Assembly (NCBI GenBank): GCA_020026375.1
Contig: JAHHQN010000001.1
Location: 1 to 64,000, forward strand
DNA from: Alistipes sp.
GTDB lineage: Bacteria; Bacteroidota; Bacteroidia; Bacteroidales; Rikenellaceae
Length of the DNA: 64,000 bases
Direction: 5' to 3'
Positions 24,975 to 34,056 of the stretch are shown here, piece after piece. Under the pieces are notes generated by a model that saw only the letters and a list, made by a program, of their open reading frames with translations, had not been told where the DNA came from and searched no databases. The position numbers and the translations under genes were made by a program. How positions within the stretch are numbered: the first letter of the stretch is position 1; every line of letters begins with the position of its first letter.

Positions 24975-26114
24975 ATGTACACCCTTCTGCAATACCTCCA
25001 CACCCTTTCCGACCCCGAAGGACTCACACGCACCCTCCGCGGCATCGACATCATGCGCTCCGCCGACGGCCGCCCCGTCTTCTCGTCGGGCAACAGCGCG
25101 GCGACCTTCCGCCTGCGCATCGACGGACACGAAAAGGCACTGAAGTGCTACTTCACGCCCCACCCCCACCTGAAGGAAATCTACGGCGACCGCCTGCTCG
25201 AAAAGGAGCTTTACCTCTTCACCTCGCCCCACAGCGGCGAGTGGGTCGACGTGGTGCTGAACGACTGGGTGGAGGGCATCTCGCTTGACAGGGCCGTCCG
25301 CGAGGCGGCCGCACGGCGCGACACCGCCACACTGGAACACCTCTCGAGGAGTTTCGACACACTGGCCCTCGACCTTCTCGGCAAGGAGTGGGCCCACGGC
25401 GACCTCAAACCCGAGAACATACTCCTCACCCCCGACGGCCGACTGCAGCTGATTGATTTCGATGCCTGCTTCCTGCCCCGATTTTCGGGCGAGCGGAGCG
25501 CGGAAATCGGCACGGCCGCCTACCAGCACCCCACGCGCGACAACACGATATTCGACGTTCACATCGACGATTATCCCATCGCACTGATTTCCACCGCCCT
25601 CCACGCCCTGTGCTGCGACCCCTCACTGCCTGAACGGTATCCCTCCGACGGACTGATATTCACCCCCGGACACATCGCACGGTCGGCGGCCCTCGACCAG
25701 ACCCTCTCGCTCTTCGAGCGTCGGGGCATGGCCGCGGCCTACCACATCGCCCTCCTGCTGCTGTCGCCCACCCACCGTCTGCCCCGTCTTGAGGGGTATC
25801 TCCACGCCCTGACGCAGCGGCCTTGCGCTGTCGACCCCCTGCCCGAACTCTTCGTCGAGGAGGGTCTGTGGGGTTTCCGCACACCGCACGAGGTCGTCAT
25901 TCCGCCGCTCTATCACTCGGGATTCGACTTCACGGAAGGGTTGGCCGCCGTGGAGCTGGGACACACCTGGCACTTCATCGCCCTCGACGGAACGGTGCGG
26001 CTCACCTTCGAAGGGTGCCAGGCCGTGAAACCCTTCCGCAACGGACGCACCAGGGTGCTGCGCAACGGCGAACTCTTTGAGTACGACACCGAGGGGCGAT
26101 TGTTTGAAAATTAA
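24975..26114 (+). CDS. Ser/Thr protein kinase-like protein with C-terminal WG-type repeats
   Basis: This 379-residue cytosolic protein has a eukaryotic-like kinase core that looks active. The ATP lysine is K57 in EKALKCYF, helix-C acid about E76/E78, catalytic loop HGDLKPEN at 141-148 (D143, N148) and metal motif DFD at 161-163 in place of DFG, then GTAAYQHP. From about 299 the sequence (WGFRTPHEVVIPPLYHSGFDF then EGLAAVEL) is a WG-type beta repeat. The start was set at MYTLLQYLH, 20 bases after the slyD terminator; upstream frame shadows slyD. It heads a three-gene cassette with a VWA protein and a pseudokinase paralogue. Substrate unknown. A perfect promoter for the next gene lies over its last codons. 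Confidence 0.82.
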   Translation: MYTLLQYLHTLSDPEGLTRTLRGIDIMRSADGRPVFSSGNSAATFRLRIDGHEKALKCYFTPHPHLKEIYGDRLLEKELYLFTSPHSGEWVDVVLNDWVEGISLDRAVREAAARRDTATLEHLSRSFDTLALDLLGKEWAHGDLKPENILLTPDGRLQLIDFDACFLPRFSGERSAEIGTAAYQHPTRDNTIFDVHIDDYPIALISTALHALCCDPSLPERYPSDGLIFTPGHIARSAALDQTLSLFERRGMAAAYHIALLLLSPTHRLPRLEGYLHALTQRPCAVDPLPELFVEEGLWGFRTPHEVVIPPLYHSGFDFTEGLAAVELGHTWHFIALDGTVRLTFEGCQAVKPFRNGRTRVLRNGELFEYDTEGRLFEN

Positions 26115-26133
26115 AGGGAAATCACTATTTTTG
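26103..26133 (+). promoter_or_regulatory. Promoter of the VWA gene, overlapping the kinase 3' end
   Basis: TTTG (26103-26106, inside the last kinase codons) and TATTTTTG (26126-26133) are spaced by 19 bases. It would let the VWA-pseudokinase pair be made separately from the kinase. Confidence 0.72.
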
Positions 26134-26238
26134 TACGATGACGGACTCAGGTCTCGCTCAACGGGACGCCGCACGAAACGCCGCACCGACACCGACACCA
26201 TCGCCGCCACACCGACAGCACAGACTAAACCACGGTAT

Positions 26239-27033
26239 ATGTATTCACAAAGCATCACACGCACCCATCGCACGGCCTTCGTGTTTCTGATCGACGGCTC
26301 GGGCTCCATGTCCGAACAGATCACCTACAACGCCGTGACACGGAGCAAGGCCGAGGTGGTGGCCGAAATCACCAACCATCTGCTCTTCGAACTGATAGAG
26401 CGCGCCCGTCGCGAAGAGGGTGTGCGCGACTACTACGACATTGCCGTCATGAGCTATTCGGGCGACGACCGCATCAGCTCGCTGCTGCCCGACGGCCGGG
26501 AGATGATGTCGGTCGAGGAGTTGTCGCACTGCGAGCCGATGATGAGCAGCCGCACCATCGAGTGCCGCATGCCCGACGGCAGCATCGCCCTGCGCGAAAT
26601 CCCCACACAAAGGTGGATAGCCTCCATCGCCGAGGGTCAGACCCCCATGTACGAGGCACTGCTGCGCACCCGCCAGCTGCTGGCCGACTGGTGTTCGCGC
26701 ATCGACAACGCCGCAAGTTTCCCGCCCGTGGTGTTCAACATCACCGACGGCGAGGCCACCGACTGTGCCGAAGAGGACATTCTCACCGTGGCCAACGACC
26801 ACACGGGTTTTTCGGTCTTCTTCCCCTCGGAAGAGGAGATGCGCTACCCCAACCGCTACGCACGGCTGCTCTACGACTCATCGAGCGTCATGCCCGACAT
26901 CTTCAACACCCCGATTCGCGAGGTGAAGGGCATGTGGAGTCTGCCTCCGTTCCGCGGCATGAGTTTCAACGCCTCGCCGGTCAACCTGCTCACCATGCTC
27001 AACATTGGTTCCATCAGCGTAAAAACCGAATAA
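26239..27033 (+). CDS. VWA-domain protein, TerY-like
   Basis: This 264-residue protein without signal peptide is essentially one von Willebrand A domain. The MIDAS metal site is intact: DGSGS at 19-23, T135 in EGQTPMYEAL and D170 in FNITDGEATD. Cytosolic VWA proteins next to protein kinases are known from TerY-type phosphorylation modules, where they scaffold partners. The start MYSQSITRTH (26239) is preferred because upstream codons are Arg/Thr-rich and not domain-like. It ends three bases before the pseudokinase gene. A 50-codon frame in another phase starts at 26138, right behind the promoter, and overlaps this start. Confidence 0.85.
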   Translation: MYSQSITRTHRTAFVFLIDGSGSMSEQITYNAVTRSKAEVVAEITNHLLFELIERARREEGVRDYYDIAVMSYSGDDRISSLLPDGREMMSVEELSHCEPMMSSRTIECRMPDGSIALREIPTQRWIASIAEGQTPMYEALLRTRQLLADWCSRIDNAASFPPVVFNITDGEATDCAEEDILTVANDHTGFSVFFPSEEEMRYPNRYARLLYDSSSVMPDIFNTPIREVKGMWSLPPFRGMSFNASPVNLLTMLNIGSISVKTE

Positions 27034-27036
27034 GCC

Positions 27037-28071
27037 ATGACTCCCACCCTGCAAGATTTCTACCGCGCACTGATGACCCCCGACCTCTCGTTCCGCACGC
27101 TGAAGAGCTGTCAGCCGGAACCCGACGCCAACGGTATCCCCTCACTGTGCCGCACCACACGCTTCGCCGAGTGTCAGATTCAGTGGCACGGCCAGATGTG
27201 GCTGCTCTCCATGCCGCTCACCTCGTCGGCCATACCCTATGTGATGCGCACGGCCACCGTCATCAAGCGGCTCCACAGCGACTTCATCGCCTCCTACACG
27301 ATTCTCCCCGACGAGCTGACATGGTGCGAGGAGGACGGCGAGGAACACCGCTCCGACCTCATACTGCAACGCCTTCCCGGCATCTGCACCTTCGACGAGG
27401 CTCTCCTCACCGAAGACCACACCCGTCTGCGCCACGCCCTCGATACCCTCGAGGAGGAGATGAACCGCATGGGGTTTGTCCACAACAACCTCAAGGGTAC
27501 CAACCTGCGCTGGTGTGACGGACGGCTCATACCCATACGCTACCACGACGCACGCCTCTACCTCTCCCACAAGGAGAGTCCCACCCCCAATCCCGACACC
27601 GAGGCCTTCACCCGTCTGAGAATGAAGCTCCGCACCTCGCCCGAGGAGTTCCTCACGGTGCGCGACACCGAGTCGTACTACAACCCGATGTGCGAACTGG
27701 GCGGCCACCTGTGGGTCAGCACCACCTTCGAGGGGCTGGTCTGCGTGGAGGACGAGTCGGGCTACGGCTATGTCGACACCCTCAACCGCGAGGTTATCCC
27801 CTCCCGCTTCGTGTGGGCCAACGACTTCCACGAAGGCCGTGCCGAGGTGGAAACCCCTCAGGGCATGGGACTCATCGACAAGGAGGGACACTATGTCCTG
27901 CCGCCCGTATTCGAAGTGGTGCGCTACGACCCCACCGACAATGTGGCCCATGTACGAAAAGAGGGACTCTGGGCGTTATATGACCACAACGGCAGCCTGC
28001 TCCGCGACTTCGCCCCCGAAGAGGAGGAGCTGCTCTCACCGACAACCGACAAGAACAAAACAACAAAATAA
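27037..28071 (+). CDS. WG-repeat pseudokinase, paralogue of the upstream kinase
   Basis: This 344-residue protein aligns by eye with the kinase at 24975 but has lost the active-site residues. HGDLKPEN is replaced by HNNLKGTN (149-156, N151 where the catalytic Asp belongs), the ATP-lysine region ALKC by LLSM (56-59), and DFD by YHD (169-171). It should bind partners or substrate but not phosphorylate. The C-terminal third is three WG-type repeats: GYGYVDTLNREVIPSRF (242-258), GMGLIDKEGHYVLPPVF (276-292) and GLWALYDHNGSLL (310-322). It follows the VWA gene by three bases, so they are one transcript. trxB starts 23 bases after it. The kinase relationship is my reading; a remote-homology test is needed. 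Confidence 0.72.
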   Translation: MTPTLQDFYRALMTPDLSFRTLKSCQPEPDANGIPSLCRTTRFAECQIQWHGQMWLLSMPLTSSAIPYVMRTATVIKRLHSDFIASYTILPDELTWCEEDGEEHRSDLILQRLPGICTFDEALLTEDHTRLRHALDTLEEEMNRMGFVHNNLKGTNLRWCDGRLIPIRYHDARLYLSHKESPTPNPDTEAFTRLRMKLRTSPEEFLTVRDTESYYNPMCELGGHLWVSTTFEGLVCVEDESGYGYVDTLNREVIPSRFVWANDFHEGRAEVETPQGMGLIDKEGHYVLPPVFEVVRYDPTDNVAHVRKEGLWALYDHNGSLLRDFAPEEEELLSPTTDKNKTTK

Positions 28072-28094
28072 AAAACAATAAAATAAACACGACT

Positions 28095-29021
28095 ATGAAA
28101 GAGCAAGTAAGAGTTTTGATTATCGGCAGCGGCCCTGCCGGCTACACCGCAGCCATATACACATCGAGAGCCAACCTCCAGCCCGTACTCTACGAGGGTA
28201 TCGAGCCGGGCGGCCAGCTGACCACCACCACCGAGGTGGAGAACTTCCCGGGCTATCCCGAGGGTGTGGACGGCAACCAGATGATGGCCGATATCCGCAA
28301 GCAGGCACAGCGTTTCGGCGCCGACATCCGTGCCGGCATCATCACCTCCGTCGACCTCTCGCAGCGTCCCTTCCGTGTGGTGGTCGACGGCTCCCACGAG
28401 ATTGAGGCCGAGAGCCTTATCGTCTCGACCGGTGCCTCGGCCAAGTATCTGGGTCTGCCTTCGGAGACCAAGTTCAGAGGTCAGGGCGTGAGCGCGTGCG
28501 CCACCTGCGACGGCTTCTTCTACCGCAAGAAGGAGGTGGCCGTGGTGGGCGGCGGCGACACGGCCTGCGAGGAGGCCACCTATCTGGCCTCGCTGTGCAA
28601 GAAGGTCTATCTGATTGTGAGAAAACCCTTCCTGCGCGCCTCGAAAGCCATGCAGGAGCGTGTGTTCTCGACCCCCAACATCGAGGTGTTGTTCGAGCAT
28701 AACACCGTCGAGGTGCTGGGCGACGACCTGAAGGGTGTCACCGGCGCACTGCTGCGCAAGACCGACGGCACGGAGCGCACCATCGACATCTCGGGCTTCT
28801 TCCTGGCCATCGGCCACCACCCCAACACCGAACTCTTCAAGGGACAGCTGGAACTGGACGAAGAGGGTTACATCAAGGTAGCCGCCCCCTCGTCGAAGAC
28901 CAGTGTGGAGGGTGTGTTCGCCGCCGGCGACGTGAAGGACCCCCACTACCGTCAGGCCATCACCGCCGCCGCATCGGGTTGCGTGGCCGCATTGGACTGC
29001 GAGCGTTTCCTTCTGAAGTAG
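28095..29021 (+). CDS. trxB: Thioredoxin reductase
   Basis: This is a cytosolic FAD enzyme passing electrons from NADPH to thioredoxin. Its 308 residues show the FAD site GSGPAGYTAAIYTSRA (about 11-26), redox pair CATC (about 135-138), NADPH site GGGDTACEEATYLA (about 153-166) and the final FAD motif GVFAAGDVKD (about 274-283). It is 23 bases behind the pseudokinase gene and six bases before the RNase Z gene, so it may be co-transcribed with either. No own TAnnTTTG box was seen in the AT-rich gap. Confidence 0.97.
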   Translation: MKEQVRVLIIGSGPAGYTAAIYTSRANLQPVLYEGIEPGGQLTTTTEVENFPGYPEGVDGNQMMADIRKQAQRFGADIRAGIITSVDLSQRPFRVVVDGSHEIEAESLIVSTGASAKYLGLPSETKFRGQGVSACATCDGFFYRKKEVAVVGGGDTACEEATYLASLCKKVYLIVRKPFLRASKAMQERVFSTPNIEVLFEHNTVEVLGDDLKGVTGALLRKTDGTERTIDISGFFLAIGHHPNTELFKGQLELDEEGYIKVAAPSSKTSVEGVFAAGDVKDPHYRQAITAAASGCVAALDCERFLLK

Positions 29022-29027
29022 GCGCAC

Positions 29028-29951
29028 ATGTGTTTCAGTGTCACCATATTGGGTTCGGCATCGGCACGCCCCACCGCCCAGCGTCACCCCTCGTCACAGG
29101 TCGTCAACTTCCACGAGCAGTACTACCTTGTCGACGCAGGCGAAGGCACGCAGCAGCAGCTGGTGAGGGCGGGCATCAGTCCCGTGAAGATTCGCGCCGT
29201 ATTTCTGTCGCACCTCCACGGCGACCACTGTTTCGGGGTCTTTCCGCTGATTTCGACCATGGGTCTCTACGGCCGCAAGACACCGCTCTACATCTATGCC
29301 CCCGCACCCTTTGGCGAGATTCTGGAGAACCACCTCAAATACTTTGACACAGAGCTGCCCTACGAAGTGGTGTGGCACGAGGTCAAGACCACAGAACACA
29401 CCCTTCTGATGGAGAACCGCACCCTCGAGGTGTGGAGCATACCCCTGCGCCACAGGGTGCCCACCTCGGGCTACCTGTTCCGCGAGAAGGAGCCGCCCCT
29501 CAACGTGAGCAAGGAGAAAATCCTCTCCTACGGGCTTTCGATTGCCCAAATCACCACGGCCAAACGCGGTGAGGACGTCACGCTCGAGTCGGGCGAGGTG
29601 ATTCCCAACGGTGAACTCACCTACCGCCCCTACGCGCCGCGCAGCTACGCCTACCTCTCCGACACCAACTACTCGGCCAAGGCCGCCAGGCTGGTTTCGG
29701 GGGTCGACCTGCTGTACCACGAGGCCACCTACGCCGCCGAGGAGCAGCGCAGTGCCAAAGACAGGGGACACTCCACCTCGCGCGATGCCGCCAAGGCCGC
29801 CCTCTGTGCCGGAGCGCGGCGGCTGATCATCGGCCACTACTCGTCGCGCTACAAGGACGAGCAGGTGCTGGTCGACCAGGCCCGCGAACTCTTCGCCGAG
29901 ACCTATCCGGCAGTGGAGGGAAGCACATTCACGATAGAAAAACAGAAATGA
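29028..29951 (+). CDS. rnz: Ribonuclease Z
   Basis: This endonuclease matures tRNA 3' ends. The 307-residue protein of the metallo-beta-lactamase fold has the signature HLHGDHCFGVF (about 64-74), LGSASARPT at the start (about 9-17), YLSDTNYS (about 208-215) and HSTSRDAAKAA (about 247-257, product-side metal ligands). The last His ligand is in IGHYSSRY (about 271-278). It fits the biology here: several tRNAs in this window (Pro, Val, Asn) lack an encoded CCA and need 3' processing by RNase Z. The stop overlaps the next start (ATGA). Confidence 0.96.
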   Translation: MCFSVTILGSASARPTAQRHPSSQVVNFHEQYYLVDAGEGTQQQLVRAGISPVKIRAVFLSHLHGDHCFGVFPLISTMGLYGRKTPLYIYAPAPFGEILENHLKYFDTELPYEVVWHEVKTTEHTLLMENRTLEVWSIPLRHRVPTSGYLFREKEPPLNVSKEKILSYGLSIAQITTAKRGEDVTLESGEVIPNGELTYRPYAPRSYAYLSDTNYSAKAARLVSGVDLLYHEATYAAEEQRSAKDRGHSTSRDAAKAALCAGARRLIIGHYSSRYKDEQVLVDQARELFAETYPAVEGSTFTIEKQK

Positions 29952-30694
29952 CAAAAGCCGAAATACAATTAATCAAATCGCTGGGCGACAAACGCGGACG
30001 CGACGCCGAGGGGCTGTTCATCGCCGAGGGCGAGAAGCTCATCGCCGAAATCCGTGCCTCGCACTTCCGCATACGGAAAATCTATGCACTGGAAGGGGTC
30101 TTCGAGGGCGACGACGTGGAAATCGTCAGCGAGAAGGAGATGCAGCGCATCTCGCAGCTCAAGAGTGCCAACAACTCCCTCGCGCTGGTCGAAATCCCCC
30201 GCCACCGCCTCGATGTCGATACCCTCAAGGGCCGGCTGGTGCTGGCCACCGACGAGGTGCAGAACCCCGGCAACATGGGTACCATCATACGTCTGGCCGA
30301 CTGGTTCGGCATCACCGACATCATCTGCTCGAAAGGCTCGGCCGACTGCTTCAACCCCAAGGTGGTGCAGGCCACCATGGGCGCCATTCTACGGGTGAGG
30401 GTCCACTACGCCGACCTGCCTCCGGTGCTGGAGCACGCCGCACAGCTGGGAATGCCCGTCTACGGCACCTTCCTCGAGGGCGAGAACATCTACCGCGCGG
30501 AGCTGGCCGACGAGGGCATCATCGTCATGGGCAACGAGGGACGCGGCATCTCGCAGGAGGTGGAGCGCACGGTAAGCCGCAAGCTCTTCATACCGCCCTA
30601 TCCGGCCGACTGCCGCACCTCCGAATCGCTCAATGTGGCCATGGCCACAGGCATCATCTGCAACGAATTCCGCCGCCGCACCTCCGCGGACTGA
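29948..30694 (+). CDS. SpoU/TrmH-family RNA 2'-O-methyltransferase
   Basis: This enzyme methylates a ribose in rRNA or tRNA with S-adenosylmethionine. Its 248 residues have an N-terminal substrate-binding domain (KSLGDKRGRDAEGLFIAEGEKLI) and the SPOUT knot: ATDEVQNPGNMGTIIRLADWFG (about 98-119), IIVMGNEGRGIS (about 193-204) and SLNVAMATGII (about 227-237). It most resembles RlmB-type enzymes; the site of action is not determined. It is translationally coupled to rnz (4-base overlap), giving an RNA-maturation pair. A terminator follows. Confidence 0.9.
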   Translation: MTKAEIQLIKSLGDKRGRDAEGLFIAEGEKLIAEIRASHFRIRKIYALEGVFEGDDVEIVSEKEMQRISQLKSANNSLALVEIPRHRLDVDTLKGRLVLATDEVQNPGNMGTIIRLADWFGITDIICSKGSADCFNPKVVQATMGAILRVRVHYADLPPVLEHAAQLGMPVYGTFLEGENIYRAELADEGIIVMGNEGRGISQEVERTVSRKLFIPPYPADCRTSESLNVAMATGIICNEFRRRTSAD

Positions 30695-30732
30695 TTTCCG
30701 CTGGAGAACGACGACACGCCGACTCGCACAGA

Positions 30733-30769
30733 AAAAGCACGTTTCCCCCGATGGGGAGCGTGCTTTTTT
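30733..30769 (+). terminator. Terminator of trxB-rnz-methyltransferase
   Basis: AAAAGCACG..CCCC pairs with GGGG..GCGTGCTTTT (30733-30767), then Ts. Confidence 0.85.
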
Positions 30770-30804
30770 GCTTTCAAGATGATTGATTTAACGATAATAT
30801 TTCT

Positions 30805-30812
30805 TAATTTTG
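30805..30812 (+). promoter_or_regulatory. -7 box of pdxA
   Basis: TAATTTTG with an ATTG (30782-30785) 19 bases upstream, a slightly weak -33. It is 28 bases before the start. Confidence 0.6.
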
Positions 30813-30840
30813 TACGATATAAGCTTACAAAAATTCAGAC

Positions 30841-31932
30841 ATGTCAGAACAAAAATTCAAAATAGGTATCACACAGGGCGACACCAACGGTGTGGGCTGG
30901 GAAATCATCATCAAGGCACTCGCCGACTCGCGAATGCTCGAGAGTTTCACCCCCGTGGTCTACGGCTCGACCAAAGCCGCCGCCTTCTACAAGAAGACCA
31001 TACACGGTATCGAAGACCTGAATTTCAATGTCATCGTCTCGGCACACGAGGCCCGCAAGGGCAAAATCAACCTCGTCGCATGCGGCGAGGTGGAGGACAT
31101 CGAACCGGGCAAACTCTCCGATGCGGCCGGCGCAGCTTCGGTCGAGGCCCTGCGCAAATGTGTCGCGGAGTATAAGGAGGGGCTGCTCGACGCCATCGTC
31201 ACCGCCCCCATCAACAAGGACGCCGTGCAGAGCGACGACTTCCGCTTCACGGGACACACCGAATTCTTCGGCAGCGAGTTCAACGCCGAACCCGTGATGA
31301 TCATGTGCAGCGATATCCTGCGTGTAGCACTGGTGACCAAACACCTCCCCGTGGCGGAAATCAGCCGCAACATCACGCGCGAGAAAATCATGTCGACACT
31401 GCGCATCTTCAAGGAGACACTCACCACCGACTTCGGCGTGGTGGCCCCCAAGATAGCGGTCATGTCGCTCAACCCCCACGCCGGCGACGGCGGTCTGCTG
31501 GGCAGCGAGGAGCAGGAAATCATACGTCCGGCCATCGTCGACGCCTACAAGCAGGGCATTCTGGCCTTCGGACCCTTTGCCGCCGACGGCCTCTTCGCAG
31601 GCGGCGGCTACACCCGCTACGACGGTATTCTGGCCATGTACCACGACCAGGGTCTGGCCCCCTTCAAGTCGCTCTCGCCCGACGGAGTGAACTTCACCGC
31701 CGGTCTCGACGCCGTGCGCACCTCGCCCGACCACGGCGTGGCATTCGACATCGCCGGACAGAACCGGGCCGACGCACAGTCGATGCGCAACGCCATCTAC
31801 GCGGCTATCGACATCGTCAAACGCCGCAAGAACTGGGACGAGTGGTCGGAGCACCCCCTGCAACGTGCTGAAAGAGAGCACTCGAACCGCGATTACTCGC
31901 CCAAAGAGTCCTCCAATGCCGGAAAAGAGTGA
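30841..31932 (+). CDS. pdxA: 4-hydroxythreonine-4-phosphate dehydrogenase
   Basis: This enzyme oxidises 4-phosphohydroxy-threonine in the DXP-dependent route to pyridoxal phosphate. Its 363 residues show GITQGDTNGVGWEII (about 9-23), TAPINKDAVQ (about 121-130), FTGHTEFF (about 137-144, first metal His), MSLNPHAGDGG (about 209-219, second His), and YHDQGLAPFKSL (about 267-278, third His). The three zinc ligands are therefore all present. It is monocistronic with its own -7 box. The tail after about 340 is charged and low in structure. Its product pathway feeds PLP enzymes such as GcvP in this window. Confidence 0.96.
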   Translation: MSEQKFKIGITQGDTNGVGWEIIIKALADSRMLESFTPVVYGSTKAAAFYKKTIHGIEDLNFNVIVSAHEARKGKINLVACGEVEDIEPGKLSDAAGAASVEALRKCVAEYKEGLLDAIVTAPINKDAVQSDDFRFTGHTEFFGSEFNAEPVMIMCSDILRVALVTKHLPVAEISRNITREKIMSTLRIFKETLTTDFGVVAPKIAVMSLNPHAGDGGLLGSEEQEIIRPAIVDAYKQGILAFGPFAADGLFAGGGYTRYDGILAMYHDQGLAPFKSLSPDGVNFTAGLDAVRTSPDHGVAFDIAGQNRADAQSMRNAIYAAIDIVKRRKNWDEWSEHPLQRAEREHSNRDYSPKESSNAGKE

Positions 31933-31993
31933 CAAAAGAGGCAAAATCGCGAAAAACAGCCTTTTTAATTGTACAGAACAAAAAGAATATTAT

Positions 31994-32001
31994 TAACTTT
32001 G
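31994..32001 (+). promoter_or_regulatory. -7 box of thrS-infC
   Basis: TAACTTTG with an ATTG (31968-31971) 22 bases upstream. The leader to thrS is about 86 bases. Confidence 0.6.
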
Positions 32002-32087
32002 CACTTTAAATCGGACAATCCGAGGTGTATTCCGTCTCGTAATTGTGGAAGCACGGCGGACCCGCAAACCAAATTAATAAAAACGCA

Positions 32088-34043
32088 ATGATTAAGATTT
32101 CATTCCCCGACGGCTCCGTCAAGGAGTTCGAGAAGGGTACAACGGCTTACCAGGTCGCAGAGAGCATCAGCCCTCGTTTAGCTGCCGACTCGCTGGCTGC
32201 CTCGGTAAACGGCGCAACTCACGACATGATGCGCCCCATCGAAGAAGATGCTTCGATTAAATTCTACAAGTGGGACGACGCCGAGGGCAAGCACGCCTTC
32301 TGGCACTCCTCCTCGCACCTCCTGGCCGAGGCCCTGCAGGAGCTGTATCCGGGCATCAAGTTCGGTATCGGTCCCGCCATCGAAAACGGTTTCTACTATG
32401 ACGTGGATTCGCCCACTCCCATCGTAGAGGCCGACCTGGAAAAGATTGAGAAGAAGATGATGGAGCTGGCCCGCACCAAGGAGCAGCTCGTACGCCGCGA
32501 CGTACCCAAGGCCGAGGCGCTGAAGACCTTCACCGAGAAGGGCGAGACCTACAAGGTGGAACTCATCGACGCACTCGAGGACGGCACCATCTCATTCTAT
32601 ACCAACGGTTCGTTCACCGACCTGTGCCGCGGTCCCCATATCCCCAACACGGGATTCATCAAGGCCATCAAGCTCACCTCGGTGGCCGGTGCCTACTGGC
32701 GCGGCGACGAGAAGAACAAGATGCTGACCCGTATCTACGGTATCTCGTTCCCCAAGAAGGCCCTGCTCGACGAGTATCTGGCCATGATGGAGGAGGCCAA
32801 GAAGCGCGACCACCGCAAGCTGGGCAAGGAGCTCGAGCTGTTCACCTTCTCGCAGCGTGTGGGTCAGGGTCTGCCCCTGTGGCTGCCCAAGGGCGCTGCA
32901 CTGAGAGACCGTCTGGAGCAGTTCCTGCGCGCCGTGCAGAAGGAGTACGGCTACCTGCAGGTCATCACTCCCCACATCGGTAACAAGGACCTCTACGTCA
33001 CTTCGGGCCACTATGCCAAGTACGGCAAGGACTCGTTCCAGCCGATTCACACCCCCGAGGAGGGCGAGGAGTATCTGCTCAAACCCATGAACTGTCCTCA
33101 CCACTGTGAGATTTACCGTTCGAAGCCCCGTTCGTACAAGGACCTGCCTATCCGTCTGGCCGAGTTCGGTACCGTGTACCGCTACGAGCAGTCGGGTGAG
33201 CTCCACGGTCTGACCCGTGTACGCGGATTCACCCAGGACGATGCCCACCTGTTCGTACGTCCCGACCAGTTGCTGGAGGAGTTCGAGCGCGTGATTGACA
33301 TCGTACTCTACATCTTCAAGACATTGAAGTTCGACAAATACACCGCCCAGATTTCGCTGCGCGACCCCAACAACAAGGAGAAGTACATCGGTAGCGACGA
33401 GAACTGGGAGAAGGCCGAAGCCGCCATCATGAAGGCCGCCGCCGAGAAGGGTCTGAACACCGTTGTCGAGACCGGCGAGGCCGCCTTCTACGGTCCCAAG
33501 CTCGACTTCATGGTCAAGGACGCCATCGGCCGCAGCTGGCAGCTGGGTACCATTCAGGTGGACTACAACCTGCCCGAGCGTTTCGACCTGACCTACAAGG
33601 GTTCGGACGACAAGCTCCACCGCCCCATCATGATTCACCGCGCACCGTTCGGTTCGATGGAGCGTTTCGTGGCCGTGCTGCTCGAGCATACCGGCGGCAA
33701 GTTCCCCCTGTGGCTCTCGCCCGACCAGGTAGTCGTACTGCCCATCTCGGAGAAGTTCAACGACTACGCCGAGAAGGTGTCGAAGTTCCTCAACAAGTTC
33801 GACGTACGCACCCAGATCGACGACCGTAACGAGAAAATCGGCCGCAAGATTCGCGACAACGAGTTGAAGCGTATCCCCTACCTGCTGATTGTGGGTGAGA
33901 AGGAGGCCAACGAGGGTCTGGTGTCGGTACGCGCCCAGGGCGAAGGCGACAAGGGTCAGATGTCGATGGAGGCGTTCCGCGATTTCATTCTCAACGAGGT
34001 GAAGCGCGAGATGGAAGAGAACAAACTTCAGAAGGAAGACTAA
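32088..34043 (+). CDS. thrS: Threonyl-tRNA synthetase
   Basis: This enzyme charges tRNA-Thr. The protein has 651 residues from ATG 32088 (MIKISFPDG); fifteen upstream codons are open but lie before the TGS domain. In order: TGS domain (1-62), editing domain with HSSSHLLAEALQELYP (about 73-88), catalytic domain with motif 2 (YRYEQSGELHGLTRVRGFTQ, about 365-384), zinc ligands in MNCPHHCEIY (about 334-343), and the anticodon-binding domain from about 545. infC follows in 13 bases. In E. coli thrS and infC are also adjacent, with infC first or last depending on lineage. Confidence 0.98.
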   Translation: MIKISFPDGSVKEFEKGTTAYQVAESISPRLAADSLAASVNGATHDMMRPIEEDASIKFYKWDDAEGKHAFWHSSSHLLAEALQELYPGIKFGIGPAIENGFYYDVDSPTPIVEADLEKIEKKMMELARTKEQLVRRDVPKAEALKTFTEKGETYKVELIDALEDGTISFYTNGSFTDLCRGPHIPNTGFIKAIKLTSVAGAYWRGDEKNKMLTRIYGISFPKKALLDEYLAMMEEAKKRDHRKLGKELELFTFSQRVGQGLPLWLPKGAALRDRLEQFLRAVQKEYGYLQVITPHIGNKDLYVTSGHYAKYGKDSFQPIHTPEEGEEYLLKPMNCPHHCEIYRSKPRSYKDLPIRLAEFGTVYRYEQSGELHGLTRVRGFTQDDAHLFVRPDQLLEEFERVIDIVLYIFKTLKFDKYTAQISLRDPNNKEKYIGSDENWEKAEAAIMKAAAEKGLNTVVETGEAAFYGPKLDFMVKDAIGRSWQLGTIQVDYNLPERFDLTYKGSDDKLHRPIMIHRAPFGSMERFVAVLLEHTGGKFPLWLSPDQVVVLPISEKFNDYAEKVSKFLNKFDVRTQIDDRNEKIGRKIRDNELKRIPYLLIVGEKEANEGLVSVRAQGEGDKGQMSMEAFRDFILNEVKREMEENKLQKED

Positions 34044-34056
34044 TTATACAATAACC

